Notes: generated from the letters alone by a model not told the origin. 64,000 nucleotides of DNA from Pseudomonadota bacterium (GCA_023457435.1 JAEWLS010000028.1:62001-126000), one strand, 5' to 3'. Positions 35,233-44,551 are shown, numbered from the stretch's first letter. Made by a program: numbers and translations.

Positions 35233-35391
35233 CGGCCGTCTCCATGCCATGGCCACATGGCCAAGATTTAATTTGTATTTCGGGCTCCGAGCCCCGACCT
35301 TCGTACCTGTAGGGACCGAAGTCGCAAGCCGCCGCGACCGCGCATGCCAACGGGCTTGCGCCGATGGTAAGAGCCGGATGGACCGTTCCGC

Positions 35392-36738
35392 ATGGACCAG
35401 ATAGTCGCCAAAGCCAAACCAGTTGCCGAGCCCGACGTAGCGGCGGCGCTCGGCCTGTCCAGCCGCAGGCGTACCGGCCGCCGGCTGCTCTGGCCGCTGC
35501 TCCTCCTGCTGGCCGCCGCCGGGCTCGGCGCAGGCGCATGGTTCTGGTTCGCCCAGCCGGCCGAGACCGTGCGCTTCGCGACGACCGTGGCCGCGCGCGG
35601 CAGTCTGGTCGTGGAAGTCGCCGCCACGGGCAATTTGAAGCCGCTGACCCAGGTCGACGTCTCGACCGAACTTTCGGGCGTCGTCCGCTCCGTCGAGGTC
35701 GAGGAGAATGCTCGCGTCAGGAAGGGTGACGTTCTCGCCAGGCTCGACACGACCCGCATCGAGGCACAGATCGAGCGGGCCGCCGCCAGCGTGAAGGCCG
35801 CGCAGGCGCGCGTCGGGGAAGCAACCGTGACGCGCACCGAGGCCGAGCAGGCCTTCGGCCGCGCCGAACAGCTGTCGGCCCGCGGCATGGTGGCCGAACA
35901 GGCGCTCGACACCGCACGCGCCGCGCGCGACCGCGGCGCTAGCGCGGTCGAGACCGCTGAGGCCAATCTGGCCGTCGCCGAGGCCGACCTGAAGCTGCAG
36001 CAGGCGGAGCTTGCGAAAAGCACGATCTACGCGCCGATCGACGGCATCGTGCTGACCCGCTCCGTCAATCCGGGCCAGACCGTGTCGGCCTCGACTCAGG
36101 CACCAGTCCTGTTCGTCATCGCCGAAAATCTCGAAACCATGCAGCTCAACGCGGCGATCGACGAGGCCGACATCGGCGCCGTCACGAAAGGCCAGAAGGC
36201 CCGCTTCACCGTCGACGCCTTTCCGGAACGTCGCTTCGACGCCACCATCCGCGATCTTGCCTTCGCCTCCGTCACGACCGAGGGCGTGGTGACCTACCAA
36301 GCCAAGCTCGACGTCGATAATGCCGAGCTGCTGTTGCGCCCAGGCATGACCGCGACGGTCAACATCGTGACCCGCCAGGATGACGGCGCGCTGCTTGTTC
36401 CGTCAGCCGCCTTCCGCTTCACCCCGCCGGTGCAGGAGACCAGCAGCTTCTCGCTTCGCGACCTGTTCAGCCCGCAGCGCTTCGGTCCGCGGTTCGGGCA
36501 GCAGCGAAGCGGCGGCGGCCGCGCCGTGTACGTGCTCGAGGACGGTCAGCCGGTGCGAAAGCCCGTCGAGATCGGCGCCACGGCCGGCGACATGACCGAG
36601 ATCAGATCCGGCATCGAGGAGGGCGACCGCGTGGTCACCGGCATCGCGCGCCAGGGAGACCGCGCCGGCCGCAACGGTGAGCAACGTCAGAACCAGCGCG
36701 GCAGCGGCGCTCAACAGCCCGCGGCACGTGCGCCGTGA
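35392..36738 (+). CDS. macA: Periplasmic adaptor (membrane fusion) subunit, MacA-like
   Basis: A 448-residue HlyD/RND-type adaptor. After a cytoplasmic start comes a single membrane anchor (about residues 32-54), a lipoyl half-motif (ELSGVVRSVEVEENARVRKGDVLARLD, read in parts), a long alpha-hairpin (about 120-215), the second lipoyl half (STIYAPIDGIVLTRSV) and beta-barrel domains. The C-terminus is Gln/Arg/Gly-rich. It overlaps the following ATPase gene (GTGA). With the next two genes it forms a MacAB-type tripartite exporter; an outer-membrane channel is not encoded here. Confidence 0.88.
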   Translation: MDQIVAKAKPVAEPDVAAALGLSSRRRTGRRLLWPLLLLLAAAGLGAGAWFWFAQPAETVRFATTVAARGSLVVEVAATGNLKPLTQVDVSTELSGVVRSVEVEENARVRKGDVLARLDTTRIEAQIERAAASVKAAQARVGEATVTRTEAEQAFGRAEQLSARGMVAEQALDTARAARDRGASAVETAEANLAVAEADLKLQQAELAKSTIYAPIDGIVLTRSVNPGQTVSASTQAPVLFVIAENLETMQLNAAIDEADIGAVTKGQKARFTVDAFPERRFDATIRDLAFASVTTEGVVTYQAKLDVDNAELLLRPGMTATVNIVTRQDDGALLVPSAAFRFTPPVQETSSFSLRDLFSPQRFGPRFGQQRSGGGRAVYVLEDGQPVRKPVEIGATAGDMTEIRSGIEEGDRVVTGIARQGDRAGRNGEQRQNQRGSGAQQPAARAP

Positions 36739-37472
36739 CCGCCCAGCCGCCTCGCCGCGCTTTCGAGCCGCAGCCGCGGGCGCCTCTGCTCGCGTTCGAC
36801 AAGGTCTGGAAGACGTACGGCGCTGGCGAGGCGCGCGTCGATGCCCTGGCTGGCGTCGATCTTCAGGTGATGCCGGGCGAGTTCGTCGCGATCATGGGGC
36901 CGTCCGGTTCGGGCAAGTCGACCGCGATGAACATCATCGGCTGCCTCGATACGCCGAGCGCTGGCACCTATGCGTTTCGTGGCGTTGACGCGGGCAGGCT
37001 CGACCGCGGCCGCCGTGCCGTTCTGCGCAATCATTTCATCGGCTTCGTCTTCCAGGGCTACAATCTCCTGCCGCGCACCACGGCGGTGGAGAACGTCGAA
37101 CTGCCGCTGGTCTACCGCGGCGTACCGGCCCGCCAGCGCCGCCAGCGCGCGCTGGAAGCGCTCGCCCAGGTGGGACTCGCCGGCCGCGCCGACCATACGC
37201 CAGCCGAACTCTCCGGCGGTCAGCAGCAGCGCGTCGCCATCGCCCGTGCCATCGTGACCCGCCCCGCCCTGCTGGTGGCCGACGAGCCGACCGGAAATCT
37301 GGACACCGCACGCAGCCACGAGATCATGGACCTGCTGACCGGGCTGAACGACGAGCACGGCCTTACCATCCTGATCGTCACCCACGAGAGCGACATCGCC
37401 TCGTATGCGGCACGCAACGTCTCGTTCCTCGACGGCAATATCGTTTCGGACACGCTGCGCGAGGTGGCCTGA
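36735..37472 (+). CDS. ABC transporter ATP-binding protein, MacB/LolD type
   Basis: A 245-residue ATPase with Walker A GPSGSGKST (about residue 55), signature LSGGQQQRVAIARAI (about 155), Walker B LLVADEPTGNLD and an H-loop in VTHESDIA. The GTG at 36735 overlaps the adaptor stop, and the stop shares one base with the permease ATG. Type VII (MacB-like) ATPases drive mechanotransmission and not transport through the membrane itself, so the system probably expels a periplasmic substrate of unknown kind. Confidence 0.93.
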   Translation: MTAQPPRRAFEPQPRAPLLAFDKVWKTYGAGEARVDALAGVDLQVMPGEFVAIMGPSGSGKSTAMNIIGCLDTPSAGTYAFRGVDAGRLDRGRRAVLRNHFIGFVFQGYNLLPRTTAVENVELPLVYRGVPARQRRQRALEALAQVGLAGRADHTPAELSGGQQQRVAIARAIVTRPALLVADEPTGNLDTARSHEIMDLLTGLNDEHGLTILIVTHESDIASYAARNVSFLDGNIVSDTLREVA

Positions 37473-38680
37473 TGTTCTGGGAGACGGTTCGCCTCGCCCT
37501 GCGCTCCGTGCGTCGCAATGCGCTGCGCTCCTTCCTGACGTTGCTCGGCATCGTCATCGGCGTCGCCGCGGTCATCGCCATGATCACCATCGGCAGCGGC
37601 ACGACGGCCAAGGTGAAAGGCGATATTGCCAAACTCGGCTCGAACCTGCTGGTCGTCAACGCCGTGCGGCCGGCTCGCGGCGGCGGCGCGAACTTCGATT
37701 TCCAGCGCCTCGGCGACACCGATTTGGACGCCTTGCGCAAAGGGCTCGAGGACGTCACCGCCGTTTCCGCCGCGGCGCAGCGCCAGCAGCGCATCGTCTA
37801 CGGCGCGCAGAACATGACTGTCGGCGTAACCGGCACCGACAATGATTACTTCATCGCCCGCGACTGGCGCATCGTTGCCGGGCGGGAGTTCACCGAGTCG
37901 GAGCTGCGCGGCGGGGCGCCGGTTTGCCTGCTCGGCGCGACGGTGCGCACCGAGCTGTTCGGGGCCGGCAATCCGGTCGACGATCTGATCCGGATCGGCC
38001 GTACCAGTTGCACCATCGTCGGCATGCTGGAGGCCAAGGGGACGTCCGGCTTCGGCCAGGACCAGGACAACGTCGTGCTGATGCCGCTCTCGGCCTACCA
38101 GCGCCGTGTCGCCGGCAACCGCAACATCGACGCGATTTACGTCTCGGCTGCCGATGGGATCCCGACTTCGGAGGTGCTGGCCGACATCGAGGCGATCATG
38201 CGGGACGCTAGACGCCTGACGCCTGGCCAGGACGACAATTTCTCGGTGCGCGACATGACCCAGGTGGCCGACGCCATGGCGAGCACCACCACGGTCATGA
38301 CCGGCATGCTCGGCGCGCTCGCGGGCGTCTCCCTTCTTGTCGGCGGCATCGGCATCATGAACATCATGCTCGTGTCGGTCACCGAGCGCACGCGCGAGAT
38401 CGGCATCCGCCTCGCCATCGGCGCACACGAACGTCATATCCTGACGCAGTTCCTTGTCGAGGCGACGGTGCTGTCCATCATCGGAGGGATCGTCGGTATC
38501 CTGCTAGGCCTCGGTATCGCCGGCGCGGCCACCGCCGCGCTCGCGATCCCGTTCACGCCGTCGCCGGCGGTCATTCTGCTCGCCGTCGGCTTTTCCGGCC
38601 TCATCGGGATCGTATTCGGCTTCTTCCCGGCACTGCGCGGCGCCCGCCTCAATCCGATCGACGCCCTCAGGCACGAGTAG
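37472..38680 (+). CDS. MacB-like ABC transporter permease
   Basis: A 402-residue permease with four membrane helices: one N-terminal (LRSFLTLLGIVIGVAAVIAM, about residues 16-35), then a large periplasmic domain, then three C-terminal helices in the FtsX-type core. VGGIGIMNIMLVSVTERTREIGIR (about residues 290-313, read in parts) is the highly conserved MacB/FtsX motif. It is the last gene of the three-gene operon, and a weak GAAGCC/GGCTTC hairpin (38704-38723) follows. Confidence 0.93.
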   Translation: MFWETVRLALRSVRRNALRSFLTLLGIVIGVAAVIAMITIGSGTTAKVKGDIAKLGSNLLVVNAVRPARGGGANFDFQRLGDTDLDALRKGLEDVTAVSAAAQRQQRIVYGAQNMTVGVTGTDNDYFIARDWRIVAGREFTESELRGGAPVCLLGATVRTELFGAGNPVDDLIRIGRTSCTIVGMLEAKGTSGFGQDQDNVVLMPLSAYQRRVAGNRNIDAIYVSAADGIPTSEVLADIEAIMRDARRLTPGQDDNFSVRDMTQVADAMASTTTVMTGMLGALAGVSLLVGGIGIMNIMLVSVTERTREIGIRLAIGAHERHILTQFLVEATVLSIIGGIVGILLGLGIAGAATAALAIPFTPSPAVILLAVGFSGLIGIVFGFFPALRGARLNPIDALRHE

Positions 38681-38722
38681 CCAAAGCAGAGTGTCCGCCC
38701 GGGGAAGCCCGCCACACGGCTT

Positions 38723-39205
38723 CTAATATGGCCGCCCGTCCTTGTGCGCGTAGACCCACTTGCCGTCTGCATCCAGCGAGGCCTGCAGATCGTCGTTCGG
38801 GTAGCTTCCTTCGTCGCCGGGCGTTCTGTCGCCGACCTCGAGATAGACGACCTCGGACGAACTCCGGTTGACCAACTGGTGCGCGACACCGGCAGCCGGG
38901 AATCCGGCACACATTCCTGGGCTGAGCTCCACCTCGCCGCGGTCGGTGACAAGGGTTGCCGTGCCGGAAACCACGTACACGAACTCATCCTGCTTGCTGT
39001 GCCGGTGAAGCAGTGCGGACTCCCCGCCGGGCTTCAGCGTCGTAAGGTTCACCCCAAAGTTCTTCAGACCGAACAGATCGCCGAGCGGACGCTTCAGGCG
39101 CCCGCCCATGCGGCTGAAGAACGGCTCCGGATAGGTCGACGGCTTGGTGCGCAGCGGCGCGTCTGCGGCTATCATCGCTAGCAGCTTCGAAGGATTGTCG
39201 GACAT
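38723..39205 (-). CDS. Cupin domain protein
   Basis: A 160-residue single-cupin protein. Motif 1 is visible as LKPGGESALLHRHSKQDEFVYVVSG (about residues 55-79, read in parts), with His-His-Glu metal ligands, and motif 2 as FPAAGVAHQLVNRS (about 103-116). ATG 39205 was chosen over an upstream in-frame ATG because it has a ribosome site (GAGGCG) and the normal MSDNPSKLL start. It is transcribed away from the ring-cleavage operon and could be its partner, but the substrate is unknown. Confidence 0.8.
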   Translation of the reverse strand: MSDNPSKLLAMIAADAPLRTKPSTYPEPFFSRMGGRLKRPLGDLFGLKNFGVNLTTLKPGGESALLHRHSKQDEFVYVVSGTATLVTDRGEVELSPGMCAGFPAAGVAHQLVNRSSSEVVYLEVGDRTPGDEGSYPNDDLQASLDADGKWVYAHKDGRPY

Positions 39206-39341
39206 GTCACGCCTCTTTCCCAAAGCGACGATGTTGCTGGAAGGCCGCCAGGTTGGGTGGTGCCAGATCGGACCGATTTCTTGACACTGCACAGCGCCGC
39301 AGATACTTAACGCATTAACTAACGACCCCTGGGAGGATGGC

Positions 39342-40310
39342 GTGAAGCTTGCCAGTTACCGGCACGGCGATGCCGATCGCATCGGCTTCGAGCACAATGG
39401 CCTCCTCTACGATGTGAACTTGGCCCTGCAGGCCGCTTCGCGGCCCGAGCGTTACGCGACGATGATGGCACTGATCGAGGACGGTGAGCGCGGTCGCAGC
39501 GAGCTCGACGCGGCATGCCGCTTCGTGCGCTCCAACCCCGACGCTGTCAGGGGCACGCCGCAATCCGAGGTGCGCTGGCATCCGCCCGTGCGCAAGCCCT
39601 ACAAGATCGCCGGCATCGCGCTCAACAATTCGGCCAGCGATGCGCGCAAGATCAGCGCCCCCAACCACCCCATGTTCTTCCTGAAGCCGGCGTCCTGCCT
39701 CGTCGGCCACGGCGAGCCGATCCGTGTGCGTGACTATTACGGCTCGGTCCATCCCGAGCCCGAACTCGCGGTGATCATCGCCAAGGAATGCCGCGACGTT
39801 CCCGTCGAGAACGCCCTCGACGTGGTCTACGGTTACTCCATCCTCAACGACATGACCGGCAACGCCATGCGTGCCGAGGACATGGTCCACTATTACGCGC
39901 TCTATCCCTCGAAGGACGATCCGAACGTCGTTGAGAAGCGCGAACAGCACCTGTCCTACGCGGCGCGTTACAAGGGCTCCGACACGTTCGGCCCGATGGG
40001 TCCTTGGCTCGTCACCAGGGACGAGGTGCCGGACCCGCATGCGCTTGAGGTCCGCGCCTGGCACAAGGACGAGGTGATCGCCGAGGACTCGACGGCCTAC
40101 TACACCTACGGCGTGCCGCAGATCATCGCCTGGATCACCCGCTTCCACACGCTGTGGCCCGGCGACGTCATCTCGATGGGCACCGCGTTCCGGCCGCAGG
40201 CTGGCGGTAAGCGCAGCCTGCACCTTGCCAACATCAACGCACTTGGCGGTCCGGTCGCAGTCGAGATAAGCGGGCTCGGGCGGCTCGAGAACCCGGTGGT
40301 CAAGGAATGA
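39342..40310 (+). CDS. Fumarylacetoacetate hydrolase family protein
   Basis: A 322-residue FAH-superfamily enzyme. The metal site EPELAVII (about residue 138) follows FFLKPASCLVGHGEPI; GYSILNDMT near 165 and GTAFRPQAGGKRSL near 285 are also typical. Members hydrolyse, decarboxylate or hydrate ring-cleavage products such as 2-oxo-hexadienoates. It starts with GTG 39342 behind GGGAGGA. It opens the operon continuing with the NTF2-like protein, alpha/beta hydrolase, ligA and ligB. Confidence 0.9.
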   Translation: MKLASYRHGDADRIGFEHNGLLYDVNLALQAASRPERYATMMALIEDGERGRSELDAACRFVRSNPDAVRGTPQSEVRWHPPVRKPYKIAGIALNNSASDARKISAPNHPMFFLKPASCLVGHGEPIRVRDYYGSVHPEPELAVIIAKECRDVPVENALDVVYGYSILNDMTGNAMRAEDMVHYYALYPSKDDPNVVEKREQHLSYAARYKGSDTFGPMGPWLVTRDEVPDPHALEVRAWHKDEVIAEDSTAYYTYGVPQIIAWITRFHTLWPGDVISMGTAFRPQAGGKRSLHLANINALGGPVAVEISGLGRLENPVVKE

Positions 40311-40768
40311 CCGCCGACGCGGACCGTGTGGCAGACCGTCTCGCCATACGCGAGCTTAACGACGCGTTCGCCTATGGACTGGACCATGGTGCTCCCGACC
40401 TCTTCCTGTCCATCTTCACGAATGACGTGATCTACCAGAACGGCGCCCGCAAGCTGAGCGGCAGCGGCGAGATGGAGCCGTTTTTTCGCGCCCGTGCAAA
40501 GAGCAACCGGCTGTCGCGGCACATCTACAGCGCACTGCGCATTGCCTTCGACGGTCCGGACGCCGCCACCGGCACGTCGACCTGGGTCACCTTCGCCGGC
40601 GAGGGCACGCCGCCCATCGAGGGAACGATGCCGTTCGTCGTGTCGGACGTCCGTGACGTCTACAGGCGCGAAGCGGGGAGTTGGCGTTTCGCCGAGCGGC
40701 TGATCTCGCCGGTCTTCCAGAGTGCGACGGTACCGACGCTGGCGGCGACGATGGGCAAGACATCGTGA
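40307..40768 (+). CDS. NTF2-like (SnoaL-like) protein
   Basis: A 153-residue protein of the nuclear transport factor 2 fold: the N-terminal helix ADRLAIRELNDAFAYGLDHG and IFTNDVIYQNGARKL, then beta-strands ending YRREAGSWRFAERLISPVF. Such proteins serve as small isomerases, hydratases or ring-hydroxylating dioxygenase beta-like subunits. It overlaps both neighbours by four bases, so it belongs to the LigAB operon. The reaction is unknown. Confidence 0.75.
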   Translation: MTADADRVADRLAIRELNDAFAYGLDHGAPDLFLSIFTNDVIYQNGARKLSGSGEMEPFFRARAKSNRLSRHIYSALRIAFDGPDAATGTSTWVTFAGEGTPPIEGTMPFVVSDVRDVYRREAGSWRFAERLISPVFQSATVPTLAATMGKTS

Positions 40769-41568
40769 CCACCTCGTCGGGCCACCTCGACTTCAACCGG
40801 GGCAGTCTGGTCTACCAAGTCAACGGCTCCGGCGCGCCGATCGCCTTTCTGCACGGCTTTGCGCTCGACATGGCAATGTGGGTGGCCCAGTTCCGGCATT
40901 TCGGCCGCAAGCACTGCGCGGTCCGCTATGACCTGCGCGGTTTCGGCCGCTCGTCACTGCCCTCGGCCACCTACGATCACTGCGACGACCTTTTCGCATT
41001 GCTCGACCGTCTCGCGCTCAAGCGCCCGCTCCTGGTGGGCCTGTCGCTCGGCGCCAACGTCGCACTGCGCTTCGCCGCCGAGCATCCCGGTCGCGTCGCG
41101 GGCATCGTGCTCGCCTCGCCCGGCCTGCCCGGCCATATCTGGAGCGAGGAGCGGCCGCCGGACGCCGCACGCGCGGTCGGCAAGGCGCGCGGCGTGGAAG
41201 CGGCGCGTACGTTCTGGGGCAGCCACGCCATCTTCGCTTCGCTGGCCACGTATCCGTCCGCCCGGGCCGAAGTCATGCGGATGCTTGCCGGCTATTCCGG
41301 CTGGCACTGGCGTGAAGACGATCTGCAGGCGCCCGCCGCGCCGATCATCGAACGACTGGAGACGATTTCCACACCCGCACTGGTCATGTCGGGCGGTCGC
41401 GACGTCGCCGGTTACCGGGACATCGCGCAGGTCCTGGCGAGCCGTCTGCCGAACGCGCGGCTTGTCCAATACCCCGACTGCGGCCATATGCTCACCATGG
41501 AGCAGCCGGACGCGGTGAATGCCGAGATCGCGGCGTTCGCGGCCCAAGTGCTGAAGCCGGTTCCCTGA
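40765..41568 (+). CDS. Alpha/beta hydrolase
   Basis: A 267-residue alpha/beta-fold hydrolase. The oxyanion HGF lies at IAFLHGFALDM (about residue 33), the nucleophile elbow GLSLGAN near 93 (Ser), an Asp in SGGRDVAGYRD near 213 and the His in YPDCGHMLTMEQP near 240. GTG 40765 overlaps the previous stop. It resembles hydrolases that act on meta-cleavage products or enol-lactones in aromatic catabolism. The exact substrate is undetermined. Confidence 0.87.
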   Translation: MTTSSGHLDFNRGSLVYQVNGSGAPIAFLHGFALDMAMWVAQFRHFGRKHCAVRYDLRGFGRSSLPSATYDHCDDLFALLDRLALKRPLLVGLSLGANVALRFAAEHPGRVAGIVLASPGLPGHIWSEERPPDAARAVGKARGVEAARTFWGSHAIFASLATYPSARAEVMRMLAGYSGWHWREDDLQAPAAPIIERLETISTPALVMSGGRDVAGYRDIAQVLASRLPNARLVQYPDCGHMLTMEQPDAVNAEIAAFAAQVLKPVP

Positions 41569-41580
41569 CGAGGTGCTGAC

Positions 41581-41958
41581 ATGAGCAATTCCGTACCGTT
41601 CAACCTCGATGAGCCGGGCACGTACATCTACACCGGCGAGATGGCGACCCGCGGCTACAAGCTCACGCGCTTCGGCCTGAGCCTGCGCCGGCCTGAGAAT
41701 CGGGAGAAATTCCTGGCGGACGAGGAAGGCTACATGCGCGCGGCGGGGCTTTCGGACGAAGAGATCCGCATGGTGCGGGCGCGGGACTGGACGGGACTGA
41801 TCAAGGCCGGCGGTCACCTGCAGTCTATGCTCAAGGTGGCGGCGACAGTCGGCCAGAACCTCTGGCACATCGGCGCCCACAATGCCGGCATGGAAGTTCA
41901 GGAACTGATGAACATTACGCCGCGCAAGGTGCGCGCCGTGCCCGGCGGAAAGGACTGA
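41581..41958 (+). CDS. ligA: Protocatechuate 4,5-dioxygenase alpha-type subunit (LigA-like)
   Basis: A 125-residue protein of the LigA family: EPGTYIYTGEMATRGYKL near the start, then LRRPENREKFLADEEGYM and GGHLQSMLKVAATVGQNLW. LigA is the small helical subunit that caps the active site of LigB in class II extradiol dioxygenases. It lies 12 bases before ligB. The true substrate of the pair may be a protocatechuate relative such as gallate. Confidence 0.85.
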   Translation: MSNSVPFNLDEPGTYIYTGEMATRGYKLTRFGLSLRRPENREKFLADEEGYMRAAGLSDEEIRMVRARDWTGLIKAGGHLQSMLKVAATVGQNLWHIGAHNAGMEVQELMNITPRKVRAVPGGKD

Positions 41959-41970
41959 GAGGCAGAAACG

Positions 41971-42816
41971 ATGGCAAGGATCGTCGGCGGCTTCGGCATC
42001 TCCCACACGCCTTCCATGGGCATGGAGTACGACAAGGGCATCGCGAAGGGCTTCGACCCGCGCTGGCAGAAATGGTTCGACGGCACCCGCGCCGTGAAGG
42101 CATGGCTGAAGGAGATCAGGCCCGAGCGCCTGGTCATCGTCTACAACGATCACCTCAACCATTTCGACTTCGACGCCTACCCGACGCTGGCGATCGGGGT
42201 GGCGCCCGGCTTCCGCCAGGCCGACGAGGGCTGGGGTCCTCGCCCCTTCCCCGATCTTGTGAGCGACGTCGATCTTGGGTGGCACCTGACCAACAAGCTG
42301 GTCCGTGGCGGCTATGACCTGACCGTGTGCCAGGATCTCGCCGTCGACCATGGCATCTATTCCTGGTTCCCGTATCTGTTCGACACGCCGTGGGACATTC
42401 CGGTCGTGCCGCTGGCGATCAACATGGTGCGCCACCCGATCCCGACCAACGAGCGGCTGCACGGCCTCGGGAAGGCTCTGGGCGACGCGATACGCTCGTT
42501 CCCCGGCGACGCGCGGACTGTTGTCGTCGCCACCGGCGGCATGTCGCATCAGATCAGTGGCGCTCGCTTCGGCATCGCCAACGAGGCGCTCGACGAATAC
42601 TTCCTGTCGAAGATCAAGGACGACGTGCAGGAGCTGATCGACATCCCCCAGGAAGAGATCATGCGCCTCGGCGGGACCGAAGCGGCGGAGCTCGGCATCT
42701 GGTTCGCGATGCGCGGCGCGCTGTCTGACGATCTCGTCGAGAAGTACCGCTACTATACCTTCCCGGCGATCACCGGCTGCGGCGTGATTGTGCTCGAGGA
42801 GAAGCAGGCGGCCTGA
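41971..42816 (+). CDS. ligB: Class II extradiol dioxygenase catalytic subunit (LigB-like)
   Basis: A 281-residue non-haem Fe(II) ring-cleaving enzyme. His12 (GFGISHTPS), His61 (NDHLNHF) and a Glu near 240 (GGTEAAEL) fit the three iron ligands of LigB, and His127 (AVDHG) and His193 (GGMSHQ) fit its acid-base histidines. It cleaves protocatechuate-like catechols next to the hydroxyls. The operon supplies an FAH enzyme and a hydrolase for the product but no aldehyde dehydrogenase or ligI, so the route is not the standard PCA 4,5 pathway as a whole. Confidence 0.88.
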   Translation: MARIVGGFGISHTPSMGMEYDKGIAKGFDPRWQKWFDGTRAVKAWLKEIRPERLVIVYNDHLNHFDFDAYPTLAIGVAPGFRQADEGWGPRPFPDLVSDVDLGWHLTNKLVRGGYDLTVCQDLAVDHGIYSWFPYLFDTPWDIPVVPLAINMVRHPIPTNERLHGLGKALGDAIRSFPGDARTVVVATGGMSHQISGARFGIANEALDEYFLSKIKDDVQELIDIPQEEIMRLGGTEAAELGIWFAMRGALSDDLVEKYRYYTFPAITGCGVIVLEEKQAA

Positions 42817-42835
42817 CCGGCGAGGTCAAGCCGCC
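42807..42835. terminator. Bidirectional terminator between ligB and the BA14K gene
   Basis: GGCGGC-C-TGACC (42807-42818) pairs with GGTCA-A-GCCGCC (42824-42835), 11 pairs and one mismatch, between two converging genes. It overlaps the ligB stop. Confidence 0.65.
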
Positions 42836-42841
42836 CCTGGC

Positions 42842-43270
42842 TCAGCTGTAAGGCGAATAGCACTGCTGCCGCGGGCCGTGATACGGCTGGAACGAGTTGT
42901 CCCAAGCGCGGTAGCTCTTGTAGCGGTTCTGGCACCAGCGCACATGCGAACCGGCCGCCGGGCGGTAGTAGCGCGGACCGTTGTAGTGGCGCGGCGCGTA
43001 ATAGCGGGGAGCGTAATGCCGCGGACGATACCGCGGATAATACGGCCCCGGGGCGGTGAAACCGATGCCGGCGCCGCCGAAGTTGAAATACACGCCCGCC
43101 CCGCCGCCGTGGTGGCGCCAGCGATGATTGATCTGCTCCGGCTGTGCCTGGGTCGTCTGAGGCACCGCCGGCTGCCCTATCCTGATCGCCTGCGCGGCTG
43201 ACGCCATGTCTGCGCCCAGCACGGACAGGCTCACGCCCAACGCTGCTGCGCATGCTGCTAGCTTGCTCAT
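42842..43270 (-). CDS. BA14K family secreted protein
   Basis: A 142-residue protein with a signal peptide (about residues 1-26, ending SAA). A Tyr/Arg/Pro-rich repeat region (PRYRPRHYAPRYYAPRHY) is followed by a BA14K-type C-terminus, WCQNRYKSYRAWDNSFQPY...CYSPYS. BA14K proteins were first seen as Brucella antigens with lectin-like properties and occur across Rhizobiales. ATG 43270 is preceded by GGAGGA; upstream in-frame starts lack one. Confidence 0.85.
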   Translation of the reverse strand: MSKLAACAAALGVSLSVLGADMASAAQAIRIGQPAVPQTTQAQPEQINHRWRHHGGGAGVYFNFGGAGIGFTAPGPYYPRYRPRHYAPRYYAPRHYNGPRYYRPAAGSHVRWCQNRYKSYRAWDNSFQPYHGPRQQCYSPYS

Positions 43271-43438
43271 GATGCTGTTCCTCCTTGACTGCGCCTCCGG
43301 GTCCGCCGTCCCATCGTCCGTGAGACCAGTACTTAACCATGTGACCAACCAACTGAACGTGGGATGAATGCGGACGGTTCCGTCGCCTGCCTCGGGCGAC
43401 GGTTGTCATTTGCCTGAAGCCGGGGCATTGCTGCCGTC

Positions 43439-44551
43439 ATGTCCGTGCGGATCGCCACCTTCAACGCCGAGAACCTGATGAGCAGGTTCGATTTTTCCGG
43501 CTTCCGCAACGAATTGCTGCAGGACCGCTCGCTGGCGCTGTACGAAATCAAGGACGAAGCCGAATACCGTCTCTTGGAGCGCGCCAGGGCCATCGCGCTT
43601 ACCGACGATACCCGACAGCTTTCCGCCCTGGCGATTGCCGCGACCCGCGCCGATATCATCTGCCTGCAGGAGGTGGACTCCCTCGAAGCGCTGAAGGCCT
43701 TCGAGTACGGCTACTTGTTCAAGATGATCGGTGCCGGCTACCGCGAAAAATACATCTCCACCGGCAACGACAGCCGCGGCATCGATGTCGCGATCATGGC
43801 TCGGCCGACCACCGCCACCGGCGAATCCATCGAATTCGTGCGCATGACCAGCCATGCGCATCTGACCTTCGCTGACCTGGACCTCGCAAGCCCGGAGCTC
43901 GAGGCCAGCGGCAACCAGGCGCATGAACGCATCTTCCGCCGCGACTGCCTCGAAGTCGATTTCCGGATCGGCGGCAAGCCGCTGACCGTCTACTGCGTCC
44001 ACCTCAAGTCGATGGGGTCGCCGCGCAACGGACTCGACGGCCGCCAGGCGACGATGCCGTTGCGCATGGCGGAGGCGCGCGCGGTTCGCAAGATCATCGA
44101 GGCACGCTTCGGCGTCGACCACGCCGCCAGGAAAGCCTGGGTCGTGTGCGGCGACTTCAACGACTACCAGGAACGCATCGTCATTGAAGGCGACATGTTC
44201 TCGGGGCATCGCTTCACTCCGGTCCCGGAGGCCGTGTCGGCCCTCGATGTGATGCTTGGCGGCGGCTTCAGCGACAATCCGGTCAAGCGACTGCCGGAGA
44301 TGGAGCGCTGGACGCTCTATCACACGCGTGGTCCGCAGGAGCGGCACCTGTGCCAACTCGACTACGTCCTGCTGTCTCGACATCTCGCCCAGACCAACGG
44401 CAAGGCCCTGCCTGAGATCGTTCGCGGCGGACAGCCCTATCGGACGCCTTTCCCGCCCGGCCAGGAGATCGACCGATATCCGCGTGTGGGCTGGGATCGC
44501 CCCAAGGCTTCCGACCACTGCCCGGTCGCGATCACGCTCGATCTGATCTGA
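43439..44551 (+). CDS. Endonuclease/exonuclease/phosphatase family protein
   Basis: A 370-residue EEP-superfamily hydrolase. It opens IATFNAENLMSRFDF (Asn and Glu metal ligands), has ICLQEVDSLEAL near 75, VCGDFNDYQ near 240 (Asp, Asn) and ends ASDHCPVAITLDL (Asp-His). This is the complete active-site set of DNase I-like phosphodiesterases. No signal peptide is seen. The substrate may be a nucleic acid or a phosphoester. Its stop overlaps the antiporter ATG by one base. Confidence 0.88.
   Translation: MSVRIATFNAENLMSRFDFSGFRNELLQDRSLALYEIKDEAEYRLLERARAIALTDDTRQLSALAIAATRADIICLQEVDSLEALKAFEYGYLFKMIGAGYREKYISTGNDSRGIDVAIMARPTTATGESIEFVRMTSHAHLTFADLDLASPELEASGNQAHERIFRRDCLEVDFRIGGKPLTVYCVHLKSMGSPRNGLDGRQATMPLRMAEARAVRKIIEARFGVDHAARKAWVVCGDFNDYQERIVIEGDMFSGHRFTPVPEAVSALDVMLGGGFSDNPVKRLPEMERWTLYHTRGPQERHLCQLDYVLLSRHLAQTNGKALPEIVRGGQPYRTPFPPGQEIDRYPRVGWDRPKASDHCPVAITLDLI

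Noticed and set aside
34330..36300. A 656-codon frame that includes PhzF
   Set aside because: Only the last 300 codons are PhzF; the upstream part is antisense to the exporter adaptor gene, and a good start lies at 35232.
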